Assembly: GCF_036206005.1 (NCBI RefSeq)
Contig: NZ_CP108143.1
Coordinates: forward strand, 5,051,501 to 5,115,500
From: Streptomyces sp. NBC_00178
GTDB lineage: Bacteria; Actinomycetota; Actinomycetes; Streptomycetales; Streptomycetaceae
Length of the DNA: 64,000 nt
Reading direction: 5' to 3'
Each line of letters opens with the position of its first letter. The stretch's first letter is position 1. A program made the position numbers and the translations under genes. The notes below the pieces were generated by a model that was given only the letters and a program-made list of their open reading frames with translations, had not been told where the DNA came from and ran no database searches. This document shows, one piece after another, positions 35,918 through 43,726 of the stretch.

Positions 35918-36207
35918 TCGTCGCCTTCTCCGTCAGCCCGCTGGGCGTGGGCGAGGACGTCGGCGAGTACGTCGCCGACGCCGTGCGCGTCGTCCGCGAG
36001 TCCGGGCTGCCCAACCGCACGGACGCGATGTTCACCTCGATCGAGGGCGAGTGGGACGAGGTGATGGACGTGGTGAAGCGCGCCGTCGCGGCCGTCGAAG
36101 CCCGCGCCGGCCGCGTCTCGCTGGTGCTCAAGGCCGACATCCGGCCCGGCGTGACCGACGGTCTGACGTCCAAGGTCGAGACGGTGGAACGCCACCTCGC
36201 CGGCTGA
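35914..36207 (+). CDS. MTH1187-family thiamine-binding protein
   Basis: Cytosolic protein of 97 aa with the ferredoxin-like MTH1187/YkoF fold. MIVAFSVSPLGVGEDVGEYV and the middle AMFTSIEGEWDEVMDVVKRA are conserved, and LVLKADIRPGVTDGLTSKVETVERHL closes it. Members bind thiamine. The 4-bp overlap with the DUF3817 gene suggests that the membrane protein and this binding protein act together, perhaps in thiamine handling. That is inference; no thiamine riboswitch is recognisable upstream. Confidence 0.87.
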   Translation: MIVAFSVSPLGVGEDVGEYVADAVRVVRESGLPNRTDAMFTSIEGEWDEVMDVVKRAVAAVEARAGRVSLVLKADIRPGVTDGLTSKVETVERHLAG

Positions 36208-36230
36208 CGGACCGTCCGTACCGACCCCGC

Positions 36231-36261
36231 AGCCCCCGGCCGCCCCCAGGCGCCGGGGGCT
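36231..36261 (+). terminator. Terminator after the thiamine-binding gene
   Basis: Perfect arms AGCCCCCGGC (36231-36240) and GCCGGGGGCT (36252-36261) with an 11-nt loop, 24 bp after the stop. Confidence 0.75.
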
Positions 36262-36368
36262 CTCCCCGTTCGGCGGAAAGAATCAGCCCGCTCGGTCCTG
36301 CCGGGTCGACACCTCCCCCTCTCTCCCCTTCTGTGGGGATACCGGCAGATTCGACCGATGGAGGCGCG

Positions 36369-37664
36369 ATGCCGACGGAGGGGCACGACCACGACAACCG
36401 CAGCGGCCCCGCGGGACCGCCCGCCGGGCCGCCGGCGGGGCACCGGGACGCGCACGCCGTGGGGGACGGCCGCACCGCGGGGCTGCTCCTGGCGGCTTCC
36501 GCCCCCGCGCTCACCGGCCTGCTCGCACTCGCCCCCGTCCTCCAGGCGCGGCGCCCCGCACTGCTCGTGGCCGTCTGCTCGCTCGCCCTGGTCGCCCTGG
36601 TCAACGCGGTCCTGACCGTCCGGGCCGTCCGGGACGTCCGGGAGCCGGTCCGCGAGACGCCCGAACCCGGGTACGCGGTCGCCTACCTGGCCACGTACGC
36701 ACCGGGACGGGAGCCCCTCTCCGCGGTGCGGGCGGTCCTGGAGGGCGCCGTCCGGCTGCGGCACCCCGGGCCGCTGGACGTCTGGCTGCTCGACGAGGGG
36801 GACGATCCCGAGGCGAGGATGCTCTGCGCGGAACTCGGCGTGCACCACTTCACCCGCCGCGGGGTGCCCGAGTGGAACCAGGCCGGGGGGCCGCACGAGG
36901 CCGGTGCGGAGCACGGCAACCACAACGCGTGGATCGCCAAGCACGGCGACGACTACGGCCTCCTCGCCTGCGCGGCCCCCGGTCACGTGCCGCACCCGGG
37001 CTTCCTGGAACGCACGACCGGCTGGTTCCGGGACGCCGACACCGCCTTCGTGGTGGGACCGCGGGCCGAGGGCGCCGACGCCGCCCACCGGGCGCTGGTC
37101 CAGTGCGCGGGCAACCACCACGGGGCGCCCCTGCTGTCCGGCTCCGGCGTCGTCGTACGCGTCGAGGCGCTGCGCGGGGCGGGCGGGTTCCGGGCCCCGG
37201 CCACCGGCGACATCGCGGCCGGGCTGGAGATGCACCGCCGGCACAACCCGCTCACCGGACGCCACTGGCGTTCCGTCCACAGCGCGGACGCGCCGGCCGC
37301 CCGAGAGGTGCCGGGGGCGCGCCGGGACCCGTCGCCCGGGCTCCGCAGGACACTGCTGCCGCTGTACGGGAAGGCGCTGTTCCGGGTGCCCGCCGGCCGG
37401 CTCCTGGGCTACACCCTGCTCCTCCTCCACCGCCCGGTGACGGTCGTCGGCTGGGCGCTCTGCGCGCTGACCTGGCTGCTCTTCCCGGCGACGGCCTGGG
37501 CCGCGCTCACCCTGCCCGCCGCCCTGGCGCCGACCGCCGTACGCTCCCTCGCGCGCCTGCGGGAGCGCCGCCGCCTGGAGGCCCGCGGCCGTGAGGCGCT
37601 GCCCCTCACGGAGGCCGAGCGCGCCCCCGCCGCCACCGCGGGCACTCCCGCGCCGGGCAGCTGA
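36369..37664 (+). CDS. Glycosyltransferase-2-like membrane protein with lost DxD
   Basis: Membrane protein of 431 aa with two helices near the N-terminus (about 36-80), a cytosolic GT2-like domain (about 95-300) and two C-terminal helices. The cellulose-synthase-like frame is recognisable: DVWLLDEGDDPEARMLCAELG, a His/Asn segment, and HVPHPGFLERTTGWFRD. Where active relatives have Asp-Ala-Asp before His-Val-Pro-His-Pro, this protein has Ala202-Ala203-Pro204, and no QxxRW motif is seen. It may be a pseudoenzyme or use other residues. ATG 36369 has GGAGG 4 nt upstream. It is convergent with the regulator ending at 37682. Confidence 0.75.
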   Translation: MPTEGHDHDNRSGPAGPPAGPPAGHRDAHAVGDGRTAGLLLAASAPALTGLLALAPVLQARRPALLVAVCSLALVALVNAVLTVRAVRDVREPVRETPEPGYAVAYLATYAPGREPLSAVRAVLEGAVRLRHPGPLDVWLLDEGDDPEARMLCAELGVHHFTRRGVPEWNQAGGPHEAGAEHGNHNAWIAKHGDDYGLLACAAPGHVPHPGFLERTTGWFRDADTAFVVGPRAEGADAAHRALVQCAGNHHGAPLLSGSGVVVRVEALRGAGGFRAPATGDIAAGLEMHRRHNPLTGRHWRSVHSADAPAAREVPGARRDPSPGLRRTLLPLYGKALFRVPAGRLLGYTLLLLHRPVTVVGWALCALTWLLFPATAWAALTLPAALAPTAVRSLARLRERRRLEARGREALPLTEAERAPAATAGTPAPGS

Positions 37665-37681
37665 CCCGGCGGCGGGGGGAC

Positions 37682-38659
37682 TCAGGCCTCCTGGCCGGCC
37701 AGCGCGATGCCGAGCGGCGTGCGCTCGTACAGCACCTGGTGGCCGTAGCGCCGTGAGGTGAGCAGACCCGCCGCGCGCAGTACCGACAGATGCGCCGAGA
37801 CGGAGGAGGGGGCGAGGGCCAGCCGGTGCGCGAGGGCGCTGGTACCGGCGGGTTCGTCGAGCGCGCACAGCACGTCCGCGCGTGCCCGGCCCAGCAGACG
37901 GGCGAGCGCGTCGGGCGTCCGGTCGCCCGCCGGGGTCCACAGGCCGCCGATCCCCCGCGCGGGGTAGATCACGGCCGGCTGCCAGGGCGGTTCGTGGCCG
38001 CCGACCACGTCGGGCCAGACGAAGGCGCTGGGCATCAGGACGAGCCCCTGGCCGCCGAGCACCCGGGTGTGGTTCCCCCTGGTGCCGGCCACCGTCAGCG
38101 TCGAGTCCGTCCATCGCAGCCGCGGGCTGATCTCACCGAGCAGGCGCTCGAAGCCGACCTCGGCGAGACGCCGCGAGTGGTAGGCGATGTCCGCCTCCAG
38201 CAGGGAGCGCAGCCGGGGCCAGTGCGGCTCGACCATGACCCGCCAGGCCCGCTCCAGCAGGTCGGCGAGCTCCCGTACCGCCCGCACCGGGTCGGCGAGC
38301 ATCCGCTCACCGGCGGGGCGGTCCGGCCGCCCTGCCAGGGCCAGTGCGATGTCGTCGCGGGCGACCAGCGGATCGGTGCCGCGTACCCCGGCGATCTCCT
38401 CCTCGAAGGTGGTCGTGGGGCCGACGGGCGGCGGGCAGATGAAGTCGGGGTTGTGGCCGCCGTCCGGCATGAGCAGCCACAGCGGGGTGAGGTCGAGGGC
38501 CGCAGCGTCCTCGCGGATGCGGCGCAGCCAGGGCAGGTGGTGGCCGTGCGCTCCCGGACGGGCCAGCAGTCGCACGGCCGCCTGGGTCTCCCACAGCGGC
38601 GAGAGGGCGAAGCGGCAGCGCAGCAGGTCGTGCTCGTCGAAGTGCAGATGGAACGGCAA
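37682..38659 (-). CDS. ArsR-type winged-helix regulator with long N-terminal domain
   Basis: Protein of 325 aa. The first 240 residues form a conserved Streptomyces domain of unknown fold (PLPFHLHFDEHDLLRCRFALSPLWE). The last 85 are an ArsR-like winged helix (ADVLCALDEPAGTSALAHRLALAPSSVSAHLSVLRAAGLLTSRRYGHQVLYERTPLG). A TTG start at 38659 is chosen because no ATG or GTG occurs near the conserved N-terminus and AAAGAG lies upstream. It is divergent from an MFS exporter, with a palindrome in the 68-bp gap. I expect it to repress the exporter and sense its substrate. Confidence 0.82.
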   Translation of the reverse strand: MPFHLHFDEHDLLRCRFALSPLWETQAAVRLLARPGAHGHHLPWLRRIREDAAALDLTPLWLLMPDGGHNPDFICPPPVGPTTTFEEEIAGVRGTDPLVARDDIALALAGRPDRPAGERMLADPVRAVRELADLLERAWRVMVEPHWPRLRSLLEADIAYHSRRLAEVGFERLLGEISPRLRWTDSTLTVAGTRGNHTRVLGGQGLVLMPSAFVWPDVVGGHEPPWQPAVIYPARGIGGLWTPAGDRTPDALARLLGRARADVLCALDEPAGTSALAHRLALAPSSVSAHLSVLRAAGLLTSRRYGHQVLYERTPLGIALAGQEA

Positions 38660-38670
38660 GGGGGCCCACT

Positions 38671-38690
38671 CTTTCGGCGTCAGCCGAAAG
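38671..38690. promoter_or_regulatory. Palindromic operator between regulator and MFS gene
   Basis: Perfect arms CTTTCGGC (38671-38678) and GCCGAAAG (38683-38690) around GTCA; the symmetry extends three more bases per side with one mismatch. It lies 11 bp before the regulator start and 38 bp before the exporter start, suited to controlling both. Confidence 0.75.
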
Positions 38691-38727
38691 ACTACGGGGG
38701 GCGGGTCTCCTGCCCCACGCTGCGTCC

Positions 38728-40035
38728 ATGCCGAGCGACACCACCACCCCGGCGGGCACACCCCGCGACGAGTCCACCGCCGACACCCCGTCCACCGGTC
38801 CCGTACCGCCCCCGCGGTCCGCGGACTACCGCGCCGTGTTCGCCGTGCGGGAGTTCCGGGCGGTGTTCGCCGCCCATCTGCTCTCCCTCCTCGGCGTCGT
38901 CGTCGGCGAGCTCGCGCTCACCGTGCTCGTCTACGACCTCACCGGCTCGCCGCTGCTGTCCGCCCTGACCTTCGCGCTCGGTTTCCTGCCGTACATCGTG
39001 GGCGGAACCCTCCTTGCCGGCGTCGCGGACCGCTACCCCGCCCGGCGGGTGCTCGTCACCTGCGACCTGATCTGCGCCGGATGCGTCGCCGTCATGGTGC
39101 TCCCGGGGACCTCCGTCGGCCTGCTCCTCGCGCTGCGCTGCCTGGTCGCCGCCGTGGCGCCCGTCTTCACGGGGACCCGTACGGCCGCCCTCACGGACAT
39201 CCTCGGCGACGGCCCGCTCTACGTCCTCGGCCGGTCACTGCTGCGCCTGGTCTCGCAGAGCGCCCTGCTCATCGGCTTCGGCGCGGGCGGGGTCCTGCTC
39301 GCCGCGCTGTCCCCGCGCGGGGCGATCACCGTCACCGTGGCCACGTTCCTTTGCTCAGCGGCCCTGCTGCGCCTGGGTACCGAGGCCAGGCCCGCCCGCT
39401 CGGGAGGGGACGTGGGCGGCACGCTGCTGAAGGAGTCGCTCGCCGGGGCGCGCGCCGTCCTCGGCGACCGCGGGGTGAGGGGGCTGCTGCTCCTGTTCTG
39501 GGTGCCCGCGTTCTTCGTGGTGGCCCCGGAGGCGCTCGCGGCCCCGTACGCGGACGCGATCGGCGCGGGACCGGCGGCGCTCGGGCTGATGATGTGCGCG
39601 ATGGCCGTCGGCCACATCGGTGCGGAGATCTTCGCGGGGACAGCCCTCGGGCCCCGTGCCCGCTCCAGGATCGTGCTGCCGGTCGCCGTCGTGGGCCTGC
39701 TGCCCCTCGTGCTGTACGCGTTCCGCCCGGGGACGGCCGGGGCCGTCGTGGTCCTCGTGCTGGCGGGCACGGGGGCCGCGTACGTCATCGGGCTCGACCA
39801 GTGGTTCGTCCAGGCGGTCCCCGAACACCTCAGGGGCCGGGCGATGACCCTGCTCACCGCGGGCCTGATGACGGTCCAGGGGCTCGGCATGGCCCTGGCG
39901 GGACTGGCGGCGGAGTTCTTCCCGGTCCACCAGGTGGTGGCCGCCTCGGGGGCCGTGGGCGCCGTGACGACGCTGCTGCTCGCCGTGGAGGTCCGTAGAA
40001 CACGCATCCGGTACCGAAGTGCGAGACGGGCATGA
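38728..40035 (+). CDS. MFS transporter
   Basis: Major facilitator exporter of 435 aa with about 12 hydrophobic helices after a 30-residue cytosolic Pro/Thr-rich head. The loop-2 signature appears as GGTLLAGVADRYPARRVLVTCD, with Asp and Arg in the expected places. The pattern GSPLLSALTFALGFLPYIVG and DQWFVQAVPEHLRGRAMTLLTAG is like EntS-type drug or siderophore exporters. Control is probably by the divergent ArsR-type regulator. The substrate is unknown. Confidence 0.9.
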   Translation: MPSDTTTPAGTPRDESTADTPSTGPVPPPRSADYRAVFAVREFRAVFAAHLLSLLGVVVGELALTVLVYDLTGSPLLSALTFALGFLPYIVGGTLLAGVADRYPARRVLVTCDLICAGCVAVMVLPGTSVGLLLALRCLVAAVAPVFTGTRTAALTDILGDGPLYVLGRSLLRLVSQSALLIGFGAGGVLLAALSPRGAITVTVATFLCSAALLRLGTEARPARSGGDVGGTLLKESLAGARAVLGDRGVRGLLLLFWVPAFFVVAPEALAAPYADAIGAGPAALGLMMCAMAVGHIGAEIFAGTALGPRARSRIVLPVAVVGLLPLVLYAFRPGTAGAVVVLVLAGTGAAYVIGLDQWFVQAVPEHLRGRAMTLLTAGLMTVQGLGMALAGLAAEFFPVHQVVAASGAVGAVTTLLLAVEVRRTRIRYRSARRA

Positions 40036-40066
40036 CCGCCATGTGACCAGTGGGTAAGGTCGTGCC

Positions 40067-40576
40067 GTGCCGAAGCCGCTCAGCCTCCCTTTCGACCCCA
40101 TCGCCCGTGCAGAGGAACTCTGGCACCGACGCTGGGGGCCGGTGCCCTCGATGGGCGCGATCACCTCGATCATGCGGGCGCAGCAGATCCTGCTGGCCGA
40201 GGTGGACGCGGTGGTGAAGCCGTACGGTCTGACCTTCGCCCGTTACGAGGCACTGGTCCTGCTCACCTTCTCGCAGGCCGGTGAGCTGCCCATGTCCAAG
40301 ATCGGCGAGCGTCTGATGGTGCACCCGACGTCCGTGACGAACACCGTCGACCGGCTGGTGCGCTCGGGCCTCGTCGCCAAGCGGCCGAACCCCAACGACG
40401 GGCGCGGAACCCTCGCCTCCATCACGGACAAGGGCCGCGAGGTCGTCGAGGCGGCCAGCGCGGACCTGATGGCGATGGACTTCGGACTCGGGGCGTACGA
40501 CGACGAGGAGTGCGCCGAGATCTTCGCGATGCTGCGCCCGCTGCGGGTGGCCGCGCAGGACTTCGAGGACAGGTAG
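40067..40576 (+). CDS. MarR-family transcriptional regulator
   Basis: Protein of 169 aa. The winged helix is at about 55-130: LTFARYEALVLLTFSQAGELPMSKIGERLMVHPTSVTNTVDRLVRSGLVAKRPNPNDGRGTLASIT. GTG start with AAGG 8 nt upstream, 31 bp after the MFS stop, so it may be co-transcribed with it. It is followed by a DUF3817 gene 77 bp later. The ligand is unknown. Confidence 0.9.
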   Translation: MPKPLSLPFDPIARAEELWHRRWGPVPSMGAITSIMRAQQILLAEVDAVVKPYGLTFARYEALVLLTFSQAGELPMSKIGERLMVHPTSVTNTVDRLVRSGLVAKRPNPNDGRGTLASITDKGREVVEAASADLMAMDFGLGAYDDEECAEIFAMLRPLRVAAQDFEDR

Positions 40577-40653
40577 CCGCACCGCGCGGGGCCGGCGGCG
40601 CGAGGGGCAGGGTGCCGCAAGATCGCCCCGGTCGCCCGGATACGCTCGATGCC

Positions 40654-40986
40654 ATGAAACGCAGTGTGCTGACCCGCTACCGGGTGATGGCCTACGTCAC
40701 CGCCGTCATGCTGTTGATCCTGTGCGTGTGCATGATCTTCAAGTACGGCTTCGACACCGGTGAGGGTCTGACGCTCGTCGTCTCGCAGATCCACGGTGTC
40801 CTCTACATCATCTACCTGATCTTCGCCTTCGACCTCGGTTCCAAGGCGAAGTGGCCGGTCGGCAAGCTGCTCTGGGTGCTGATCTCCGGCACGATCCCGA
40901 CCGCCGCGTTCTTCGTCGAGCGCAAGGTGGTCCGGGAGGTGGAGCCGCTGATCACCGACGGCTCCCCGCAGGCCGTCAAGGCCTGA
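40654..40986 (+). CDS. DUF3817 membrane protein (copy 2)
   Basis: Membrane protein of 110 aa with three helices and the core SQIHGVLYIIYLIFAFDLGSKAKWPVGKLLW, clearly homologous to the protein at 35567. It probably shares the MarR transcript upstream. It ends shortly before the palindrome that precedes icmA. Function is unknown. Confidence 0.87.
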   Translation: MKRSVLTRYRVMAYVTAVMLLILCVCMIFKYGFDTGEGLTLVVSQIHGVLYIIYLIFAFDLGSKAKWPVGKLLWVLISGTIPTAAFFVERKVVREVEPLITDGSPQAVKA

Positions 40987-41037
40987 TCCGCACCGCAGGA
41001 CCGCCCCGCGCGAAGCGCCGGGCGGTTTGCCATCGAC

Positions 41038-41061
41038 ATTTACTAGGACGTCCTAGTAAAT
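41038..41061. promoter_or_regulatory. Perfect 24-bp palindrome at the icmA promoter
   Basis: Half-site ATTTACTAGGAC (41038-41049) is followed directly by its exact reverse complement GTCCTAGTAAAT (41050-41061). It ends 7 bp before the icmA ATG. TAGTAA at 41054-41059 is a plausible -10 box and there is no ribosome-binding site, so the transcript is probably leaderless and the palindrome covers the core promoter. A TetR-type dimer site is the natural reading; the cognate protein is not known. Confidence 0.8.
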
Positions 41062-41068
41062 TCGTACC

Positions 41069-42769
41069 ATGGACGCTCACGAGATCGAGGAAGGCCGCCG
41101 ACGCTGGCAGGCCCGTTTCGACAAGGCCCGCAAGCGCGACGCGGACTTCAGCACGCTCTCCGGCGACCCGGTGGAGCCCGTGTACGGGCCCCGCCCCGGC
41201 GACGCGTACGAAGGATTCGAACGGATCGGCTGGCCCGGCGAGTACCCCTTCACCCGGGGACTCCACCCCACCGGATACCGGGGCCGCACCTGGACCATCC
41301 GCCAGTTCGCCGGCTTCGGCAACGCCGAGCAGACCAACGCGCGCTACAAGACCATCCTGGCCAACGGCGGCGGCGGACTCAGCGTCGCCTTCGACATGCC
41401 GACCCTGATGGGACGCGACTCCGACGACGCCCGCGCGCTGGGCGAGGTCGGCCACTGCGGTGTCGCCATCGACTCGGCCGCCGACATGGAGGTCCTCTTC
41501 CGGGACATCCCGCTCGGCGACGTCACGACCTCGATGACGATCAGCGGGCCCGCCGTCCCCGTCTTCTGCATGTACCTCGTCGCCGCGGAGCGCCAGGGCA
41601 TCGACCCCGCCGTGCTGAACGGCACGCTCCAGACCGACATCTTCAAGGAGTACATCGCCCAGAAGGAGTGGCTCTTCCAGCCCGAGCCCCACCTGCGCCT
41701 CATCGGCGACCTGATGGAGCACTGCGCCCGCGACATCCCCGCCTACAAGCCGCTCTCGGTCTCCGGCTACCACATCCGCGAGGCCGGGGCCACGGCCGCG
41801 CAGGAGCTCGCGTACACCCTCGCCGACGGCTTCGGCTACGTCGAGCTGGGCCTGTCCCGCGGTCTCGACGTCGACACCTTCGCCCCCGGGCTGTCCTTCT
41901 TCTTCGACGCGCACCTCGACTTCTTCGAGGAGATCGCCAAGTTCCGCGCGGCCCGCCGTATCTGGGCGCGCTGGATGAAGGAGACGTACGGCGCGAAGAC
42001 CGACAAGGCGCAGTGGCTCCGCTTCCACACCCAGACCGCCGGTGTCTCGCTCACGGCCCAGCAGCCGTACAACAACGTCGTGCGCACCGCGGTGGAGGCG
42101 CTCTCCGCCGTCCTCGGCGGGACCAACTCGCTGCACACCAACGCCCTGGACGAGACCCTCGCCCTCCCCTCCGAGCAGGCGGCCGAGATCGCGCTGCGCA
42201 CCCAGCAGGTGCTCATGGAGGAGACCGGCGTCGCCAACGTCGCGGACCCGCTCGGTGGTTCCTGGTACGTCGAGCAGCTCACCGACCGGATCGAGGCCGA
42301 CGCCGAGAAGATCTTCGAGCAGATCAAGGAGCGCGGCACCCGGGCCCACCCGGACGGCAAGCACCCCATCGGGCCGATGACCTCGGGCATCCTGCGCGGC
42401 ATCGAGGACGGCTGGTTCACCGGCGAGATCGCCGAGTCGGCCTTCCGGTACCAGCAGTCCCTGGAGAAGGGCGAGAAGCGCGTCGTCGGCGTCAACGTCC
42501 ACCACGGGTCCGTCACGGGCGACCTGGAGATCCTGCGGGTCAGCCACGAGGTGGAGCGCGACCAGGTGAGCGAGCTCGCCACGCGCAAGCAGGGCCGCGA
42601 CGACGCCCGGGTCCGCAAGGCGCTGGACGCGATGCTGGCCTCGGCGCGGGACGGTTCGAACATGATCGCGCCGATGCTGGAGGCGGTACGGGCGGAGGCG
42701 ACGCTGGGCGAGATCTGCGGAGTGCTGCGCGAGGAGTGGGGCGTCTACACCGAGCCGCCCGGCTTCTGA
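41069..42769 (+). CDS. icmA: Isobutyryl-CoA mutase large subunit
   Basis: B12-dependent acyl-CoA mutase catalytic subunit, 566 aa, interconverting isobutyryl-CoA and n-butyryl-CoA. It has the TIM-barrel substrate domain but no C-terminal B12-binding domain (the DxHxxG module is absent), so it needs a separate IcmB. The substrate-determining residues are Phe80 in RQFAGFGNAEQTN and Gln198 in EYIAQKEW; methylmalonyl-CoA mutases have Tyr and Arg there. The length equals the S. cinnamonensis enzyme as I remember it. MeaB (28829) and the adenosyltransferase (9647) are likely helpers. The product feeds butyryl- and ethylmalonyl-CoA supply for polyketides. Confidence 0.94.
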   Translation: MDAHEIEEGRRRWQARFDKARKRDADFSTLSGDPVEPVYGPRPGDAYEGFERIGWPGEYPFTRGLHPTGYRGRTWTIRQFAGFGNAEQTNARYKTILANGGGGLSVAFDMPTLMGRDSDDARALGEVGHCGVAIDSAADMEVLFRDIPLGDVTTSMTISGPAVPVFCMYLVAAERQGIDPAVLNGTLQTDIFKEYIAQKEWLFQPEPHLRLIGDLMEHCARDIPAYKPLSVSGYHIREAGATAAQELAYTLADGFGYVELGLSRGLDVDTFAPGLSFFFDAHLDFFEEIAKFRAARRIWARWMKETYGAKTDKAQWLRFHTQTAGVSLTAQQPYNNVVRTAVEALSAVLGGTNSLHTNALDETLALPSEQAAEIALRTQQVLMEETGVANVADPLGGSWYVEQLTDRIEADAEKIFEQIKERGTRAHPDGKHPIGPMTSGILRGIEDGWFTGEIAESAFRYQQSLEKGEKRVVGVNVHHGSVTGDLEILRVSHEVERDQVSELATRKQGRDDARVRKALDAMLASARDGSNMIAPMLEAVRAEATLGEICGVLREEWGVYTEPPGF

Positions 42770-42776
42770 CCGCGCG

Positions 42777-43412
42777 TCAGTCCTGCCGCGAGGCCGCCGC
42801 TCCCAGTCCCGAGAGCAGCAGCAGGGTGAAGCGCCGGGCCCAGTCGGCATCGACGGGCTCGGCGCTCACCAGCGCCCGGTGCACCACCGCGCCGGCGATG
42901 ACGTCGAAGATCAGGTCGGCGGTGCGGGCCGCCGTCTCCGGGTCGCGCTCCAGGGGCAGTTCCCCGCGCTCCTCCGCCCGCTCGCGCCCCTGCAGGACCA
43001 GCCGCTTCTGCCGGGCCACGATCGAGTTGCGTATGCGGTCCCGCAGCGCCTCGTCGCGTGTGGACTCCGCGACGACCGCCATCAGCGCCGTCCTGGTCTC
43101 GGGCCGCTCCAGCAGGGCGGCGAACTGCAGCACCACGGCCTCCACGTCGGCCGACAGGCTGCCCAGGTCGGGCAGCTCCAGCTCGTCGAAGAGCACCGCG
43201 ACCGCGTCCACGACCAGTTCGTTCTTGCCCGCCCAGCGGCGGTAGAGGGTCGTCTTGGCGACCCCCGCCCGCGACGCCACGTCGCCCATGGTCAGCTTCG
43301 ACCAGCCGAGGTCGACCAGCGACGCACGGGTCGCCTCGAGGATCGCCTCGTCGGCCTCGGCGCTGCGGGGACGTCCGGATCGGGCGGGTTCGGTCGGGCT
43401 GCGGCTCAGCAT
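42777..43412 (-). CDS. TetR-family regulator
   Basis: Protein of 211 aa. The N-terminal helix-turn-helix is at about 22-66 (ILEATRASLVDLGWSKLTMGDVASRAGVAKTTLYRRWAGKNELVVDAV). The C-terminal ligand domain includes the usual RNSIVARQ segment and a Leu-rich end. It converges on icmA with 7 bp between stops. Two palindromes lie just upstream of its start, so autoregulation is likely. Whether it also controls icmA is open; the icmA palindrome differs from both sites here. Confidence 0.92.
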   Translation of the reverse strand: MLSRSPTEPARSGRPRSAEADEAILEATRASLVDLGWSKLTMGDVASRAGVAKTTLYRRWAGKNELVVDAVAVLFDELELPDLGSLSADVEAVVLQFAALLERPETRTALMAVVAESTRDEALRDRIRNSIVARQKRLVLQGRERAEERGELPLERDPETAARTADLIFDVIAGAVVHRALVSAEPVDADWARRFTLLLLSGLGAAASRQD

Positions 43413-43422
43413 GCGGCGACCA

Positions 43423-43434
43423 TACCGGCCGGTA
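43423..43434. promoter_or_regulatory. Palindrome TACCGGCCGGTA upstream of TetR gene
   Basis: A perfect 12-bp palindrome 11 bp before the TetR start codon, the right size and place for an autorepression site. Confidence 0.6.
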
Positions 43435-43507
43435 AGTACCGCTGACCGGCCCCGGAGCCCGTGAGACAGATCACCGCGCGCTCTCCCCCCGGAGGGGGGC
43501 AGGGCAG

Positions 43508-43530
43508 TTACGCTACGGGTCGTAGCGTAA
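43508..43530. promoter_or_regulatory. Long palindrome between TetR and thioredoxin-TPR genes
   Basis: Perfect arms TTACGCTACG (43508-43517) and CGTAGCGTAA (43521-43530) separated by GGT. It lies in the 314-bp divergent gap, 96 bp from the TetR start and 197 bp from the thioredoxin-TPR start. It looks like a TetR-type operator. No gene is seen in the gap. Confidence 0.7.
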
Positions 43531-43726
43531 GAAGCGACGGTCCGCCGTCGTCACGCGACGACCGATCGACAGCCACAGGCGCCGGGTGGGGACCCGGTGC
43601 CGACCACGGGGTTTCAGGCCCCGGAGCCGCTTGTGACCACGCGCCGCGCATGCCGGCTCGGCCGTGGGCGCGGGCGGCTCGCGGATCGCTTTTCGCGGCA
43701 GCGCGCACAGGGGGGAGGATGTACGT

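Noticed and set aside
41069..42769. Annotation as methylmalonyl-CoA mutase.
   Set aside because: Phe80 and Gln198 and the absence of a B12-binding domain fit isobutyryl-CoA mutase large subunit; methylmalonyl-CoA mutase has Tyr and Arg at these places and is about 730 aa.
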